Of a stretch of DNA of 64,000 bases, positions 35,556 through 44,699 are shown piece after piece. Position numbers and translations under genes: made by a program. Source of the stretch: JADHLJ01 sp038146985 (GTDB taxonomy: Bacteria > Pseudomonadota > Alphaproteobacteria > Thalassobaculales > Thalassobaculaceae). Where the stretch lies: positions 1 to 64,000 of the forward strand of contig JAYQSQ010000011.1 in NCBI GenBank assembly GCA_038146985.1, written 5' to 3'. How positions within the stretch are numbered: position 1 is the stretch's first letter; each line of letters opens with the position of its first letter. Below the pieces are notes generated by a model, which made no database searches, was not told the origin of the DNA, and saw nothing but the letters and a program-made list of their open reading frames with translations.

Positions 35556-37634
35556 TTAGCGACGAGTGCCCGGCACCCGCCGCCGTCCCTTCCCCGCATG
35601 AGTCGTGACAAACGTCTGAACCCCATGCTTGCGGCCGGTGCGGCGGCCCTCGCCTTTGTTGTTGCCGGTGCCGCGAGGCTGCCAGGCGGGGACGAGGTGC
35701 TTCTTGCCGGGGCCGATCAGGTCGGCGCGGCCCATGCGTTTGAGGGCCTCGCGCAGGACCGGCCAGTTTTCAGCGTCGTGATAGCGCAAGAAGGCCTTGT
35801 GCAGGCGGCGCTGCTTCAGGCCCTTGGCGGTCAGCACCACTTCGCCGCCGGCGCGGCGCACCGGGCGCAGCGGGTTGCGTTCGCTGTAATACATGGCCGA
35901 GGCCAGAGCCATCGGCGAGGGCAGGAAGGTCTGGACCTGGTCGGCGCGGAAGCTGTTCTTCTTCAGCCAGATCGCCAAATTCATCATGTCCTCGTCCGAG
36001 GTGCCGGGATGCGCGGCGATGAAATAGGGGATCAGATACTGCTTCTTGCCGGCCTGCTTGGTCGCCGCGTCGAACATTGCCTTGAAACGGTCATAGGCGC
36101 CGATGCCAGGCTTCATCATCTTGGCGAGCGGCGCGTCCTCGGTATGCTCCGGCGCGATCTTGAGGTACCCGCCCACATGGTGGGTGGCGAGTTCCTTGAC
36201 GTATTCCGGGCTCTTGACCGCGAGATCGTAGCGCAGGCCCGAGGCGACCAGGATCTTCTTTACGCCTGTGATCTCGCGGGCCTTGCGATAGAGCTCGATC
36301 AGCGGCTTGTGGTCGGTATTGAGGTTCTTGCAGATATCCGGATAAACGCAGGAGGGCTTGCGGCAGACCGCCTCGATCGCCGGGTCCTTGCAGGCCATGC
36401 GGTACATATTGGCGGTCGGCCCGCCGAGATCCGAGATCACCCCGGTGAAGCCCTCGACCTTGTCGCGGATGTCCTCGATTTCCTTCAGGATCGATTCCTC
36501 GGACCGGCTCTGGATCACCCGTCCCTCATGCTCGGTGATCGAGCAGAAGGAACAGCCGCCGAAACAGCCGCGCATGATGTTGACCGAGAAGCGGATCATC
36601 TCCCAGGCCGGGATCCGCGCCTTGCCGTACGAGGGATGCGGCGCGCGGGCATAGGGCAGCGCGAAAACCCCGTCCATTTCCGGTGTGGTCAGCGGCACCG
36701 GCGGCGCGGTGAGCCAGACGTCGCGGTCCCCATGCCGCTGAACCAGGGCGCGCGCGTTGCCGGGGTTGCTCTCGATATGCAGCAGGCGCGAGGCATGGGC
36801 ATAGGTCGCGGGATCGTCCCGCACGGTCTCGTAGGACGGCAGGCGGATCACGGTCTTCGCACCCGTCCGGCGCGGCGAGGCCAGAGTGACGCTCTCATCG
36901 TCGAGGTCGCCGAGGTCAATCTCGCTCCAACCGTCCGGCACGCCGTCGCTGATATAGGCGACCCCGCGTACATCATGCATCCGGCCCGGCGCCTCGCCCT
37001 TGGCGGCGCGGTGGGTGATCTCGACGATCGCCCGCTCGGCATTGCCGTAGAGCAGCAGATCCGCCTTGGCGTCCAGCAGCACCGAGCGGCGCACCTTGTC
37101 GGACCAGTAGTCGTAATGGGCGATCCGGCGCAGCGAAGCCTCGATCCCGCCGATGACGATGGGAACGTCGCCAAAGGCCTCGCGGCAGCGATGGGAATAG
37201 ACGATCACCGCCCGGTCGGGCCGCTTGCCGCCCTCGTCGTTCGGGGTATAGCTGTCATTGTGGCGCAGCCGCCGATCGGCAGTATAGCGGTTGACCATGG
37301 AATCCATGTTGCCGCCGGTGACCCCGAAATAAAGGTTCGGCCTACCCAGTACCGTGAACGGTTCCGCCGATTGCCAGTCCGGCTGGGCGATGATGCCGAC
37401 CCGGAAACCTTGGGCCTCCAGCACCCGGCCGATCACCGCCATGCCGAAGCTCGGATGATCCACATAGGCGTCGCCGGTCACCAGGATCACGTCGCAGCTA
37501 TCCCAGCCGAGCAGATCCATCTCCTCGCGGCTCATCGGCAGAAACGGCGCCGGGCCCAGGCGATGGGCCCAGAAAGGCCGATAGCCGAAGATGTCCTTGG
37601 CAGCGGGCGCGGTCATGGTTCGTAAGGCGGTCAT
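35556..37634 (-). CDS. ygiQ: YgiQ family radical SAM protein
   Basis: Large radical SAM protein of 692 residues with the typical YgiQ layout: N-terminal FGYRPFWAHRLGPAPFLPM, a cobalamin-binding-like region, GGIEASLRRIAHYDYW, the cluster motif MRGCFGGCSFCSITEHEGR, then DLGGPTANMY and CRKPSCVYPDICKNL. The C-terminal 60 residues are basic and low in complexity. The function is not known to me beyond family membership. Its start overlaps the stop of the dgoA-like gene (ATGA), so it is the third gene of the dgoK-dgoA-ygiQ unit. Confidence 0.94.
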   Translation of the reverse strand: MTALRTMTAPAAKDIFGYRPFWAHRLGPAPFLPMSREEMDLLGWDSCDVILVTGDAYVDHPSFGMAVIGRVLEAQGFRVGIIAQPDWQSAEPFTVLGRPNLYFGVTGGNMDSMVNRYTADRRLRHNDSYTPNDEGGKRPDRAVIVYSHRCREAFGDVPIVIGGIEASLRRIAHYDYWSDKVRRSVLLDAKADLLLYGNAERAIVEITHRAAKGEAPGRMHDVRGVAYISDGVPDGWSEIDLGDLDDESVTLASPRRTGAKTVIRLPSYETVRDDPATYAHASRLLHIESNPGNARALVQRHGDRDVWLTAPPVPLTTPEMDGVFALPYARAPHPSYGKARIPAWEMIRFSVNIMRGCFGGCSFCSITEHEGRVIQSRSEESILKEIEDIRDKVEGFTGVISDLGGPTANMYRMACKDPAIEAVCRKPSCVYPDICKNLNTDHKPLIELYRKAREITGVKKILVASGLRYDLAVKSPEYVKELATHHVGGYLKIAPEHTEDAPLAKMMKPGIGAYDRFKAMFDAATKQAGKKQYLIPYFIAAHPGTSDEDMMNLAIWLKKNSFRADQVQTFLPSPMALASAMYYSERNPLRPVRRAGGEVVLTAKGLKQRRLHKAFLRYHDAENWPVLREALKRMGRADLIGPGKKHLVPAWQPRGTGNNKGEGRRTGRKHGVQTFVTTHAGKGRRRVPGTRR

Positions 37635-38293
37635 CGCGGGGGTGTAGCAGGTTTCGCGCTTCGGCGGGAGGTTCCGCTTTCCAGCGCCTCCACGAACCGC
37701 CGCGCGTTGGCGCCGACTTCCGCCACCGTCATGCCGGGCTTGTAGAGGGCGGAGCCGAGGCCGAAACCGTCGGCGCCCGCTGCCCGGTACTCCGCCATCT
37801 TCTCCGGCGTGATCCCGCCGACCGGCAGGACCGGAACCGATTTCGGCAGCACCGCCCGCATGGCTTTCAGGACCGGCGGGCCGCTTGCCTCGGCGGGGAA
37901 CAGCTTCAGGGCATCGGCGCCCGCCTCCAGCATCGCGAAAGCCTCGGTCGGGGTCGCGAAGCCCGGTACCGCGAGAAGGCCTCGCGATTTCGCCGTCCGG
38001 ACAACGTCGCCGCCGGCATGCGGCATGACGATCAGCTTGCCCCCGGCCCCGGCGATTCCCTGGACCGAAGCCGGGTCGAGCACGGTGCCGGCACCGATGA
38101 GGGCCTCGCCGCCGAAACGCTCGGCCAGGCGCCGGATGCTTTCCAGGGGATCGGGAGAGTTGAGCGGCACCTCGATGATCCGGAAACCGGCGTCAAACAG
38201 AGCCTCGCCGATCGCCACCGCCTCGCCGGACCTAACACCCCGCAGGATCGCCACCAGCGGACACGCCTTCAGCCAGGGTGCCAAATGGTTCAT
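37631..38293 (-). CDS. dgoA: 2-dehydro-3-deoxy-6-phosphogalactonate aldolase
   Basis: Class I aldolase of the KDPG/KDPGal family, 220 residues, that cleaves 2-keto-3-deoxy-6-phosphogalactonate to pyruvate and glyceraldehyde 3-phosphate. Seen are VAILRGVRSGEAVAIGEAL, the IIEVPLNSPDP strand with the catalytic glutamate, IGAGTVLDPASV, the Schiff-base lysine in ADALKLFPAE, and PVGGITPEKM. The galactonate assignment over gluconate rests on the adjacent dgoK-like kinase and on IIEVPLNSP, which fits DgoA. It overlaps dgoK by 4 bp upstream and ygiQ by 4 bp downstream. Confidence 0.9.
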   Translation of the reverse strand: MNHLAPWLKACPLVAILRGVRSGEAVAIGEALFDAGFRIIEVPLNSPDPLESIRRLAERFGGEALIGAGTVLDPASVQGIAGAGGKLIVMPHAGGDVVRTAKSRGLLAVPGFATPTEAFAMLEAGADALKLFPAEASGPPVLKAMRAVLPKSVPVLPVGGITPEKMAEYRAAGADGFGLGSALYKPGMTVAEVGANARRFVEALESGTSRRSAKPATPPR

Positions 38294-39207
38294 GACGTCT
38301 CTCCTTCAATCAGCGCTTGGGATAGCCGCCAATGCCCTTTTGCCGCCACATCCGAGGGCAAGGTCCGGCAACCATGTCCAAGGTGCGCCAGGGCCATCGC
38401 ATAGAGCTCGACAAGCCGGCCGGCGCCGATCAACGCGATCTCCCGCCTGGCGGCGCCGGCCAGGGCCGCATGACATTCATGGCCGATCATCAGGCCCGAC
38501 AGATAGGCTCCCGATCTTTCCTCGTCGAGCTCCTCGAACAACCCCTTGGCACGCACGCCGAACAGGTGCGAGAGCAAACCGCCGGACTCTTTCGCACGAT
38601 CCAGGCCCGCTAGAAACGCCGCATCGTCCCAGGTGGCGGCGTCTATCATCCGGCCGAGAATCGTGTGATCGCGAACCGCCTCGAACACCTCGCCGGTCAT
38701 GTGGGTGGCAAAGCCCGTCACCCGGCCCGCCTCGACGCGCGCCCATTTGGAATGGGTGCCGGGCAGGCAGACCAGCGCCAGCCCGCTTTCGAGATCCTCA
38801 AGTGCGCCGAGAATCTGAACCTCCTCGCCCCGCATCACGTCGGGCGTGCCGGACGCGTTGCGGCACGATAGGCCCGGCGCGATCCAGATCCGCCGGGCGC
38901 GTTTCAGGTCCAGCGGCAACAGCGCCGACGCCAAGGCGCCCACATCGGCGGGACAGACGAGATAAGCCGCCTCGCGCCAGCCCTGACGGCTGCCGATCAT
39001 GCCGGAGAGGATCACGGGGACCCCGGGGGCGGCGTCCAGCCAGTCACCAACGGTATTCTCAAACACGGCCTCGAAGCCGCCGTCCTTGACGGTCATGATG
39101 CCGGACGGCGACTCGCGCCGCTCCAGCACGCCTCCCTCCGACCCTAGTCGATAGGCCCGAAGGCTGCTGGTGCCCCAATCACATCCGATCGCGGCTGTGT
39201 CGGTCAT
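38290..39207 (-). CDS. dgoK: 2-dehydro-3-deoxygalactonokinase
   Basis: Sugar-acid kinase of 305 residues that phosphorylates 2-keto-3-deoxygalactonate with ATP in the De Ley-Doudoroff galactose pathway. Family signatures are IGCDWGTSSLRAYRL, VILSGMIGSRQGWREAAYL, PGLSCRNASGTPDVMRGEE and VCLPGTHSKWARVEAGRV. The gene heads an operon with dgoA and ygiQ, with a 4-bp overlap. Galactonate dehydratase and galactose dehydrogenase genes are not in the window. Confidence 0.93.
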   Translation of the reverse strand: MTDTAAIGCDWGTSSLRAYRLGSEGGVLERRESPSGIMTVKDGGFEAVFENTVGDWLDAAPGVPVILSGMIGSRQGWREAAYLVCPADVGALASALLPLDLKRARRIWIAPGLSCRNASGTPDVMRGEEVQILGALEDLESGLALVCLPGTHSKWARVEAGRVTGFATHMTGEVFEAVRDHTILGRMIDAATWDDAAFLAGLDRAKESGGLLSHLFGVRAKGLFEELDEERSGAYLSGLMIGHECHAALAGAARREIALIGAGRLVELYAMALAHLGHGCRTLPSDVAAKGHWRLSQALIEGETS

Positions 39208-39544
39208 CGGGTGTCCTTTTCTGCCATGGCGGTCAGGGATATTGCGCCGTCAATTTATCAGCGCTCCCCATCCCTCAGGTATGGGAAGACGTGGGAGGGC
39301 TCAATGTTCAACATAGCTCCAACACTGTGTTGTTTCCCGTCGCGACAGCGAAAGCTGGGGCTCAACACCGCCTGCCGCAAGCCTCAGCTTTCGATGGGCC
39401 GACGGGACATGGAGGGCATGGCATGAGTTTTCAATACCGCAACTTGGTCTAAGCGGCACAATGCGAAATCTTATTCGCATCCGCAGCCCATCGTAATTTA
39501 TCGCCGGCGAGAACGCGGTACCTTCATGGCCTTGTGACACCGTT
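39208..39544. other. Intergenic region with one hairpin-type repeat (39336-39406)
   Basis: No gene is seen in this 337-bp stretch between the divergent dgoK and dioxygenase genes. It holds an imperfect palindromic repeat, 39336-39406, starting CCCGTCGCGACAGCGAAAGC and ending CCGACGGG, with the CTCAACACCGCCTGCCGCAAG core shared with the tandem repeats near 16.5 kb. Promoters for both flanking genes must lie here, but I see no clear consensus. Confidence 0.7.
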
Positions 39545-40582
39545 ATGAGCCAAACGAGGACCCCCATGCCGGCCAGCAACCCCAGTTTCACCGTCCGTCC
39601 CCTGCCCGGCGCCAGTTTCGGCGGGGTCGTCACCTTTCCGGCCGGGGCGGACACCCACGCGGCGATCGCGGCGATTGAAGCCGCGCCGGACGCGTTGCTT
39701 GACGCTTTCTATGCGGCGCATGGATTTCTGCTGCTCAAGGACATGCACGCGATCAGCCGGGACCCGAGCCTGCTGGTGCGGCTGAGCCGGCTGTTCGGTC
39801 CCGAGGTGGAGGATTACCGCGAGACCCTCTCAAAGCGTCACGATGTGCACACGAAGGTGCCGGAGATCCTGCTGGTCTCGAACATTCCGCCGGCGGTCGC
39901 GCGGGTGCCGGCACGCTCGGAACCGCCGCTCACCGCCGAGGGCGAGCTGCCGGTCCAGTTCCCGCATCGCCGGGGCTGGCACACGGACCAGAGCTTTCGC
40001 AGACCGCCGCCGGACATCTCGCTGTTCTATGCCGAGACCCCCGCTCCCAAGGGCCAGGGCCAGACCCTCTATGCCGACGGCATCGGCGCCTATGAGGCCT
40101 TGAGCGAGTCGATGAAGGAATGCATCGAACCCCTGGTCGGCATTCACGTCGCGCCGGGACGGGGCCGGGCCGAATACGCCGTGCGGGCCGGCGAGACACC
40201 CCAGGCGCTGCTACCCCATGAGCAGCCGCAGCGCCAGCCCGTGGTCCGGGTCCACCCGGTGACCGGCAAACGCGCGCTCTATCTCTGCGAGGCCGGGCAG
40301 ATGGACTGGATCGACGGTCCCTTTGAGGGCATGGAACGCGGCATCCACGGCGACGGCGCCAGGCTGCTCTACGCGTTGATGAGCCATTATACCGATCCGC
40401 GCTTCACCTATGCCCACGACTGGGACGAGGGTGATCTGGTGATATACGACAACCGCTCGACGATCCACTCGGCGACCTGGTTCGACGCGGAAGCCCACAA
40501 GCGCCGTATGTGGCGCACCACGGTCAGGGGCAACCCGGGCCCGCTCTATGACGGAGAGCGGCCTAGCTGGATACCGGTCTGA
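39545..40582 (+). CDS. TauD/TfdA family Fe(II)/2-oxoglutarate-dependent dioxygenase
   Basis: Non-haem iron dioxygenase of 345 residues. The iron triad is visible as HTDQSF (HxD) and the distal histidine in STIHSATWF, followed by the 2-oxoglutarate arginine in AHKRRMWRTTV. The core QTLYADGIGAYEALSE fits the TauD fold. The start may be the ATG at 39545 or the one at 39566. Members attack sulfonates, phenoxyacids, carnitine precursors and others; no neighbour identifies the substrate. It stands alone between dgoK and an unknown exported protein. Confidence 0.9.
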   Translation: MSQTRTPMPASNPSFTVRPLPGASFGGVVTFPAGADTHAAIAAIEAAPDALLDAFYAAHGFLLLKDMHAISRDPSLLVRLSRLFGPEVEDYRETLSKRHDVHTKVPEILLVSNIPPAVARVPARSEPPLTAEGELPVQFPHRRGWHTDQSFRRPPPDISLFYAETPAPKGQGQTLYADGIGAYEALSESMKECIEPLVGIHVAPGRGRAEYAVRAGETPQALLPHEQPQRQPVVRVHPVTGKRALYLCEAGQMDWIDGPFEGMERGIHGDGARLLYALMSHYTDPRFTYAHDWDEGDLVIYDNRSTIHSATWFDAEAHKRRMWRTTVRGNPGPLYDGERPSWIPV

Positions 40583-40612
40583 CGTATTCTAATTCGGACG
40601 CGGGGTGCGTCG

Positions 40613-41533
40613 TCAACGGTTCCGGCATGACCGGATCGGTGTGCAGGCGTCAAATGCGGCGCCGGAAAGCCGACAGATTGACGCGCGATGATGCTCTTGC
40701 GCCACAAATTCCACGAAATTTTCCATCGCGACCTCGACAAACTCCTTGGCCTCGGCGGAAGCCGTCGTTGATTCAAGCACCACCCGAGCTTCCTGTTGGG
40801 CCCGCTCCAGCATCGGGAGCGCCAGATCGAACAAGCACAAGGTTACCGCCGTCGCCGTCAGCCAATGATAATCATACCATTTCATTGGAATCTCGTTCAC
40901 GCCTACACCCGAGAGACGCTCGGCCCGTTCAATCAAGGCCTCCAATCTCGGACACGCCGCCTCGGGCATGTGACTGGTGCCGATATGCTCGGCCAATTCC
41001 AATGAAAGGAAAAAGACGCGTTCATTACAAAGACCTTCCGCGGTGATGCGTCTATCCAGCGCAATGAATCGCTCGTCTCTCCCACCACCACCTTCCGTGA
41101 TATCGACCCGGTCTTTTGCCTTGAGATATGCCCGCATCGGGTGAATATCCATTTCCAAGATTTGACGCGCGACAGGATCGATATTGTCTGCAAGCGACCG
41201 AGCAAATTCGGTTTCCGCGTCACAGGAGATTCCGCCAATACCCCGCAAATCCTCCACGACATAAAGTAAACCTGTAGCCTCCCGAGGATGGAGTTTGGCA
41301 ATCTCGGCCGCCACTTCCCGAGCAACGCGAACCTCACCGGCCTCGTCTCTTGATTCCTTTGCATCCACGAATTTGCCGATTTCGGCGAGCGACTTTGAAA
41401 AAAGACCATCATTTGGGCCGGGATAAGCAGGAGGGTCGAGGCGGCAATCGGTTGCATTCTTCGCCGTGGCCGGACCCGAAATGCCTGGCGCCAGCGCCAC
41501 CATCAAAAGAAGCGCTCTCCATGTCAAACGCAT
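40613..41533 (-). CDS. Uncharacterised exported protein
   Basis: I do not recognise this 306-residue protein. A signal peptide is clear (MRLTWRALLLMVALAPGISG followed by PATA, with cleavage probably after the alanine). The mature part is helical and charged, with several cysteines: DCRLDPP near the new N-terminus, ISCDAE, GLCNERV, AACPRL and the final FDACTPIRSC. These would suit disulfides in the periplasm. A repeat-like alpha-helical layout (LALPMLERAQQEARVVLES, AMENFVEFVAQEHH) recalls TPR-like bundles, but this is only an impression. An ATG at 41557 would add eight residues before the signal peptide. The gene borders an AT-rich stretch. Confidence 0.65.
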   Translation of the reverse strand: MRLTWRALLLMVALAPGISGPATAKNATDCRLDPPAYPGPNDGLFSKSLAEIGKFVDAKESRDEAGEVRVAREVAAEIAKLHPREATGLLYVVEDLRGIGGISCDAETEFARSLADNIDPVARQILEMDIHPMRAYLKAKDRVDITEGGGGRDERFIALDRRITAEGLCNERVFFLSLELAEHIGTSHMPEAACPRLEALIERAERLSGVGVNEIPMKWYDYHWLTATAVTLCLFDLALPMLERAQQEARVVLESTTASAEAKEFVEVAMENFVEFVAQEHHRASICRLSGAAFDACTPIRSCRNR

Positions 41534-41656
41534 GGGTATATTCCACTTCACTGCCACAATTAAAATAATGGCTTTTCTATCCTAGATACAATCAAAAATG
41601 ACCGATAAGAATTCTTATTTTATAGATTATAAATTATCTTTCTGTCAGTTTATACC

Positions 41657-41980
41657 GTGAGAATATCGACGCCAAGAGATTGCAAAAAGATCAGAGCAGA
41701 TCGAGGAATTGGGCCAATAAGGCAGCGATTCGATCAGTTGGGAGGAGGCCATGGTTATAGATCGATGGTTGTGACCGCGAGATCCGTAAAGGGCACTCCT
41801 CAACTTGAGATATCTGTTCAATACAGGGATCCAAGCGGAAGAGGCCGAACATTAACGGCTGCGAATGAGCTCAGTGCGCGAACTGATATCTCGCCCCATC
41901 ACGGATTTACGCCCGTCGTGGAGGTGGAGAACAATTCAAATGAGCATATCGAAGTTGAGGACTGCCTAGACATAGGGTAG
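41657..41980 (+). CDS. Hypothetical short protein in AT-rich spacer
   Basis: Possible 107-residue protein starting at GTG 41657, or at an internal ATG beginning MVVTARSVKGTPQLEISVQY. The second half, with SVQYRDPSGRGRTLTAANEL and VVEVENNSNEHIEVEDC, reads like a real protein, but I recognise no family. Base composition is lower in GC than the neighbours and the 80 bases upstream are very AT-rich, which suggests acquired DNA. No convincing ribosome binding site is seen for the first start; GGGAGGAGG lies just upstream of an in-frame region near the internal ATG. The flanking 41534-41656 and 41981-42147 hold nothing recognisable. Confidence 0.35.
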   Translation: MRISTPRDCKKIRADRGIGPIRQRFDQLGGGHGYRSMVVTARSVKGTPQLEISVQYRDPSGRGRTLTAANELSARTDISPHHGFTPVVEVENNSNEHIEVEDCLDIG

Positions 41981-42147
41981 CAGCGCCCGATCCAAATATC
42001 GTAATTAGGAAAATTACTATATTCAAACCTCAATCGCACCCACCGCGTTTATGCTCAGTCACGGCAACCTTCCGGCAAACACCTAGCCTTGCGGCGGCTT
42101 TTCCACACTTCGCACAATTTGAAAATCGTCCACCAGAGCAAAAGCCC

Positions 42148-43362
42148 TCACGCTGCCCCGACCACGCCGCCCGCGATCAGCGCCGCCACTTCATCATTGG
42201 CGATGCCGAGATCGCGCAGGATCTCGCTGCTGTGCTGGCCGAGGCGTGGCGGCGGTCGGTTGGCTTCCGGGCCGTCCACGTCGTTCACGTAGGGCGCGCC
42301 GATCATGATGAAATCCTCGTCGATACCCTCGGGCCGGGGGATGGAGACCAGCACGTTGCGGTGCTTGAGCTGTTCCAACTCCATCACTTCCGCCATGGTA
42401 TTGATCTTGGCGATCGGCACGCCTCTCGCGACAAGCTTCTTCTCCCAGTTATCCGCCGTGTCGGCCTTCAGCGCCTCGATGACGCGGGCCTGAACCTCGG
42501 CCTTGTTGGCGATCAGCGCCTCGCGGCCGGCGAATTTCGGGTCGTCAAGCAACTCGCCCAAACCGATCACCTCAAACAGGGCCTTCACATGGTTCGGCAT
42601 GATCGCCGCCGACAGCATGGCGCCGTCGCCGGTCGGGAAAGAGTTCGCCGTCGGGATGCCGGCCACCGACTGGTTGCCGATCCGCGAGTCCTCGACCCCA
42701 TCGACGATGTGCCTTGAGAGATTGGCCGATTGCAGGACGATAGCGCAGTCGAGCATCGCCACGTCGACCAGCTGCCCCTCGCCGGTGCGCTGCTTGCGCA
42801 GCAGCGCCGCCGTGGTGGCGAAGGCGGCGGTCATGCCGGTCATCAGGTCCACGGGCATGTAGCCGGTGCGCAGCGGACCGCTTTCCGGCGAGCCGTTATT
42901 GGCCATCATGCCCGAAGCCGCCTGGACTGCCCCGTCATAGGCCGGATCGCCCGCCTTCGGGCCGGTCCGCCCGAACCCGCTGATCACGGTGTATACGATG
43001 GAGGGATTAGCGGCTTTCACGCTGTCGTAATCGAGGCCCAGCCGGTCGACCACGCCGGCGCGGAAATTGTGCAGGATGGCATCGGCACCCCGGATCAGGT
43101 CGAACAGGATCGCCTTGCCGCGCTCGGTCTTGATGTCGAGGGCGAGGCTCCGCTTGTTGATGTTCATGGTGAGGAACGACGCCGCCATGCCGTGGGCCGC
43201 CAACCGGCTGGCCAGCACCTTGTCGCGCATCTGATCGCCGCCCACCGGCGGTTCGATCTTGATCACATCGGCCCCCAGCAATGCCAGATGCTGTCCGCAG
43301 GACGGCCCGGCCAGCACCTGGCTGAGGTCCAGAACCCGAATCCCGTCAAACGCTTTTGCCAT
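42148..43362 (-). CDS. CaiB/BaiF family (class III) CoA-transferase
   Basis: Enzyme of 404 residues that moves CoA between carboxylic acids through an aspartyl-CoA intermediate. The N-terminal FDGIRVLDLSQVLAGPSCGQ, VIKIEPPVGGD, NINKRSLALDIK and HNFRAGVVDRLGLDYD are typical. The catalytic aspartate is expected in the GQLVDVAMLDCAIV region. The substrate acid is unknown. It is divergent from an FAD-dependent oxidoreductase gene with 200 bp between the starts. Confidence 0.93.
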   Translation of the reverse strand: MAKAFDGIRVLDLSQVLAGPSCGQHLALLGADVIKIEPPVGGDQMRDKVLASRLAAHGMAASFLTMNINKRSLALDIKTERGKAILFDLIRGADAILHNFRAGVVDRLGLDYDSVKAANPSIVYTVISGFGRTGPKAGDPAYDGAVQAASGMMANNGSPESGPLRTGYMPVDLMTGMTAAFATTAALLRKQRTGEGQLVDVAMLDCAIVLQSANLSRHIVDGVEDSRIGNQSVAGIPTANSFPTGDGAMLSAAIMPNHVKALFEVIGLGELLDDPKFAGREALIANKAEVQARVIEALKADTADNWEKKLVARGVPIAKINTMAEVMELEQLKHRNVLVSIPRPEGIDEDFIMIGAPYVNDVDGPEANRPPPRLGQHSSEILRDLGIANDEVAALIAGGVVGAA

Positions 43363-43562
43363 GTTCTGTCACTCCACGTGCGGCCGCCGTTTCCATAGTG
43401 GCGCGATCTTGCCACTCGTCCGCCAGGGGTCAAGCGACGGGACGATCGGGGCTCTGATCGCGGACAAATGCGGTGAAGCCGGCAAAATCGTGACGGGCGA
43501 TGGAAATTCCCGCTTGTGCGATATGATGACCGGATGTCGGCCCGGCATCTGCGAGGTATCTC

Positions 43563-44699
43563 ATGACCAAGACCAGCGACGTTCTCGTCATCGGCGGCGG
43601 CCTGCACGGCATGTCGGCGGCGCTGCACCTGGCGCGGGACGGGGCGGATGTCCGGCTGGTGGAACGCGAGACCATCGGACGGCACGCCTCCGGCGTGAAT
43701 GCGGGCGGGGTCCGCCGGTTGGGCCGGCACGTGGCGGAGATCCCGCTGGCCGAGGCGGCGCTTCCCCTGTGGCGGGCGATGCCGGACCTGGTCGGCGACG
43801 ATTGCGGCTTTACTCCCTCGGGCCAAGTCAAGATCGCCGAGAACGAAGCCGACCTTGAGATGCTGAGCGAGCGGGCCGCCGAGGTCCGGAGCCTCGGTTA
43901 CAGCCATGAGGAGATCATTGGCCTCGCCGAGCTGCGGTCCCTGATCCCGGCGGCGGCGGACCATTGCGCCGGCGCGATGATCGTGCGTGGCGACGGCTTC
44001 GCCGATCCGTACCGGACCTGCATCGCGTTCCGCCGCGCCGCGGTCGCCGCCGGCGTGCGGATCGACGAAGGCGTGGCGGTGATAGGGCTCGAGCGCCAGA
44101 AAGGCGTCTGGCGGGTGCGCACCACGGCGGGCGGGTATCAGGCGCCGGAAGTGGTGAATTGCGCCGGCGCCTGGGGGGCGGTACTGGCCGGGCAACTGGG
44201 CGAGCCGGTCCCGGTGCGGGCCGCCGCCTACATGATGATGGTGACAGGACCGCTGCCGCGCTTCGTCGACCCGGTGATCGGGCTGGCCTCGCGCAAACTG
44301 TCGCTGAAACAGATGGCCAATGGCACCGTGGTGATCGGCGGCGGGTTCGAGGGTGAACCGGATGTCGCGCGCGGCGCGACCGCCCTCGACATTCAAGGTC
44401 TGGCGAAAAGCGCCGGGATCGCCTCCAGTGTCTTTCCCGTGCTGCGCAACGCGCGTCTGGTTAGGGCCTGGGCCGGAATCGACGGCGAGGCGGCGGACAA
44501 GATCCCGGTGATCGGCCGCAGCCTGCACCACGAAGGCCTGACCCACGCCTTCGGTTTTTCCGGCCACGGTTTCCAGCTCGTGCCCGCGGTCGGCCGGACG
44601 CTGGCGGAACTGATCCGAACCGGGCAGGCCGGGCTGCCGCTCCTGCCCTTCTCGCCGAGGCGGTTTTCCGACACGACGCAAGCGGGGGAGGCATCGTGA
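43563..44699 (+). CDS. FAD-dependent oxidoreductase (DAO / glycine-D-amino acid oxidase family)
   Basis: Flavoprotein of 378 residues. The dinucleotide-binding motif VIGGGLHGMSAALHLARDG is at the N-terminus, followed by ETIGRHASGVNAGGVRRLGR, in which the histidine/serine position may carry the flavin contacts, and VVNCAGAWGAVLAGQLGEP. The C-terminus has AWAGIDGEAADKIPVIGR and the family closing motif FSGHGFQLVPAVGRTLAELI. Relatives oxidise secondary or D-amino acids such as sarcosine or dimethylglycine. Its stop overlaps the alpha/beta hydrolase start (TGATG), so the two act together or are at least coexpressed. Confidence 0.9.
   Translation: MTKTSDVLVIGGGLHGMSAALHLARDGADVRLVERETIGRHASGVNAGGVRRLGRHVAEIPLAEAALPLWRAMPDLVGDDCGFTPSGQVKIAENEADLEMLSERAAEVRSLGYSHEEIIGLAELRSLIPAAADHCAGAMIVRGDGFADPYRTCIAFRRAAVAAGVRIDEGVAVIGLERQKGVWRVRTTAGGYQAPEVVNCAGAWGAVLAGQLGEPVPVRAAAYMMMVTGPLPRFVDPVIGLASRKLSLKQMANGTVVIGGGFEGEPDVARGATALDIQGLAKSAGIASSVFPVLRNARLVRAWAGIDGEAADKIPVIGRSLHHEGLTHAFGFSGHGFQLVPAVGRTLAELIRTGQAGLPLLPFSPRRFSDTTQAGEAS

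Noticed and set aside
35598..37625. Long open frame of 675 codons antisense to ygiQ
   Set aside because: It mirrors codon bias on the opposite strand; ygiQ has unmistakable motifs and the antisense frame has none.
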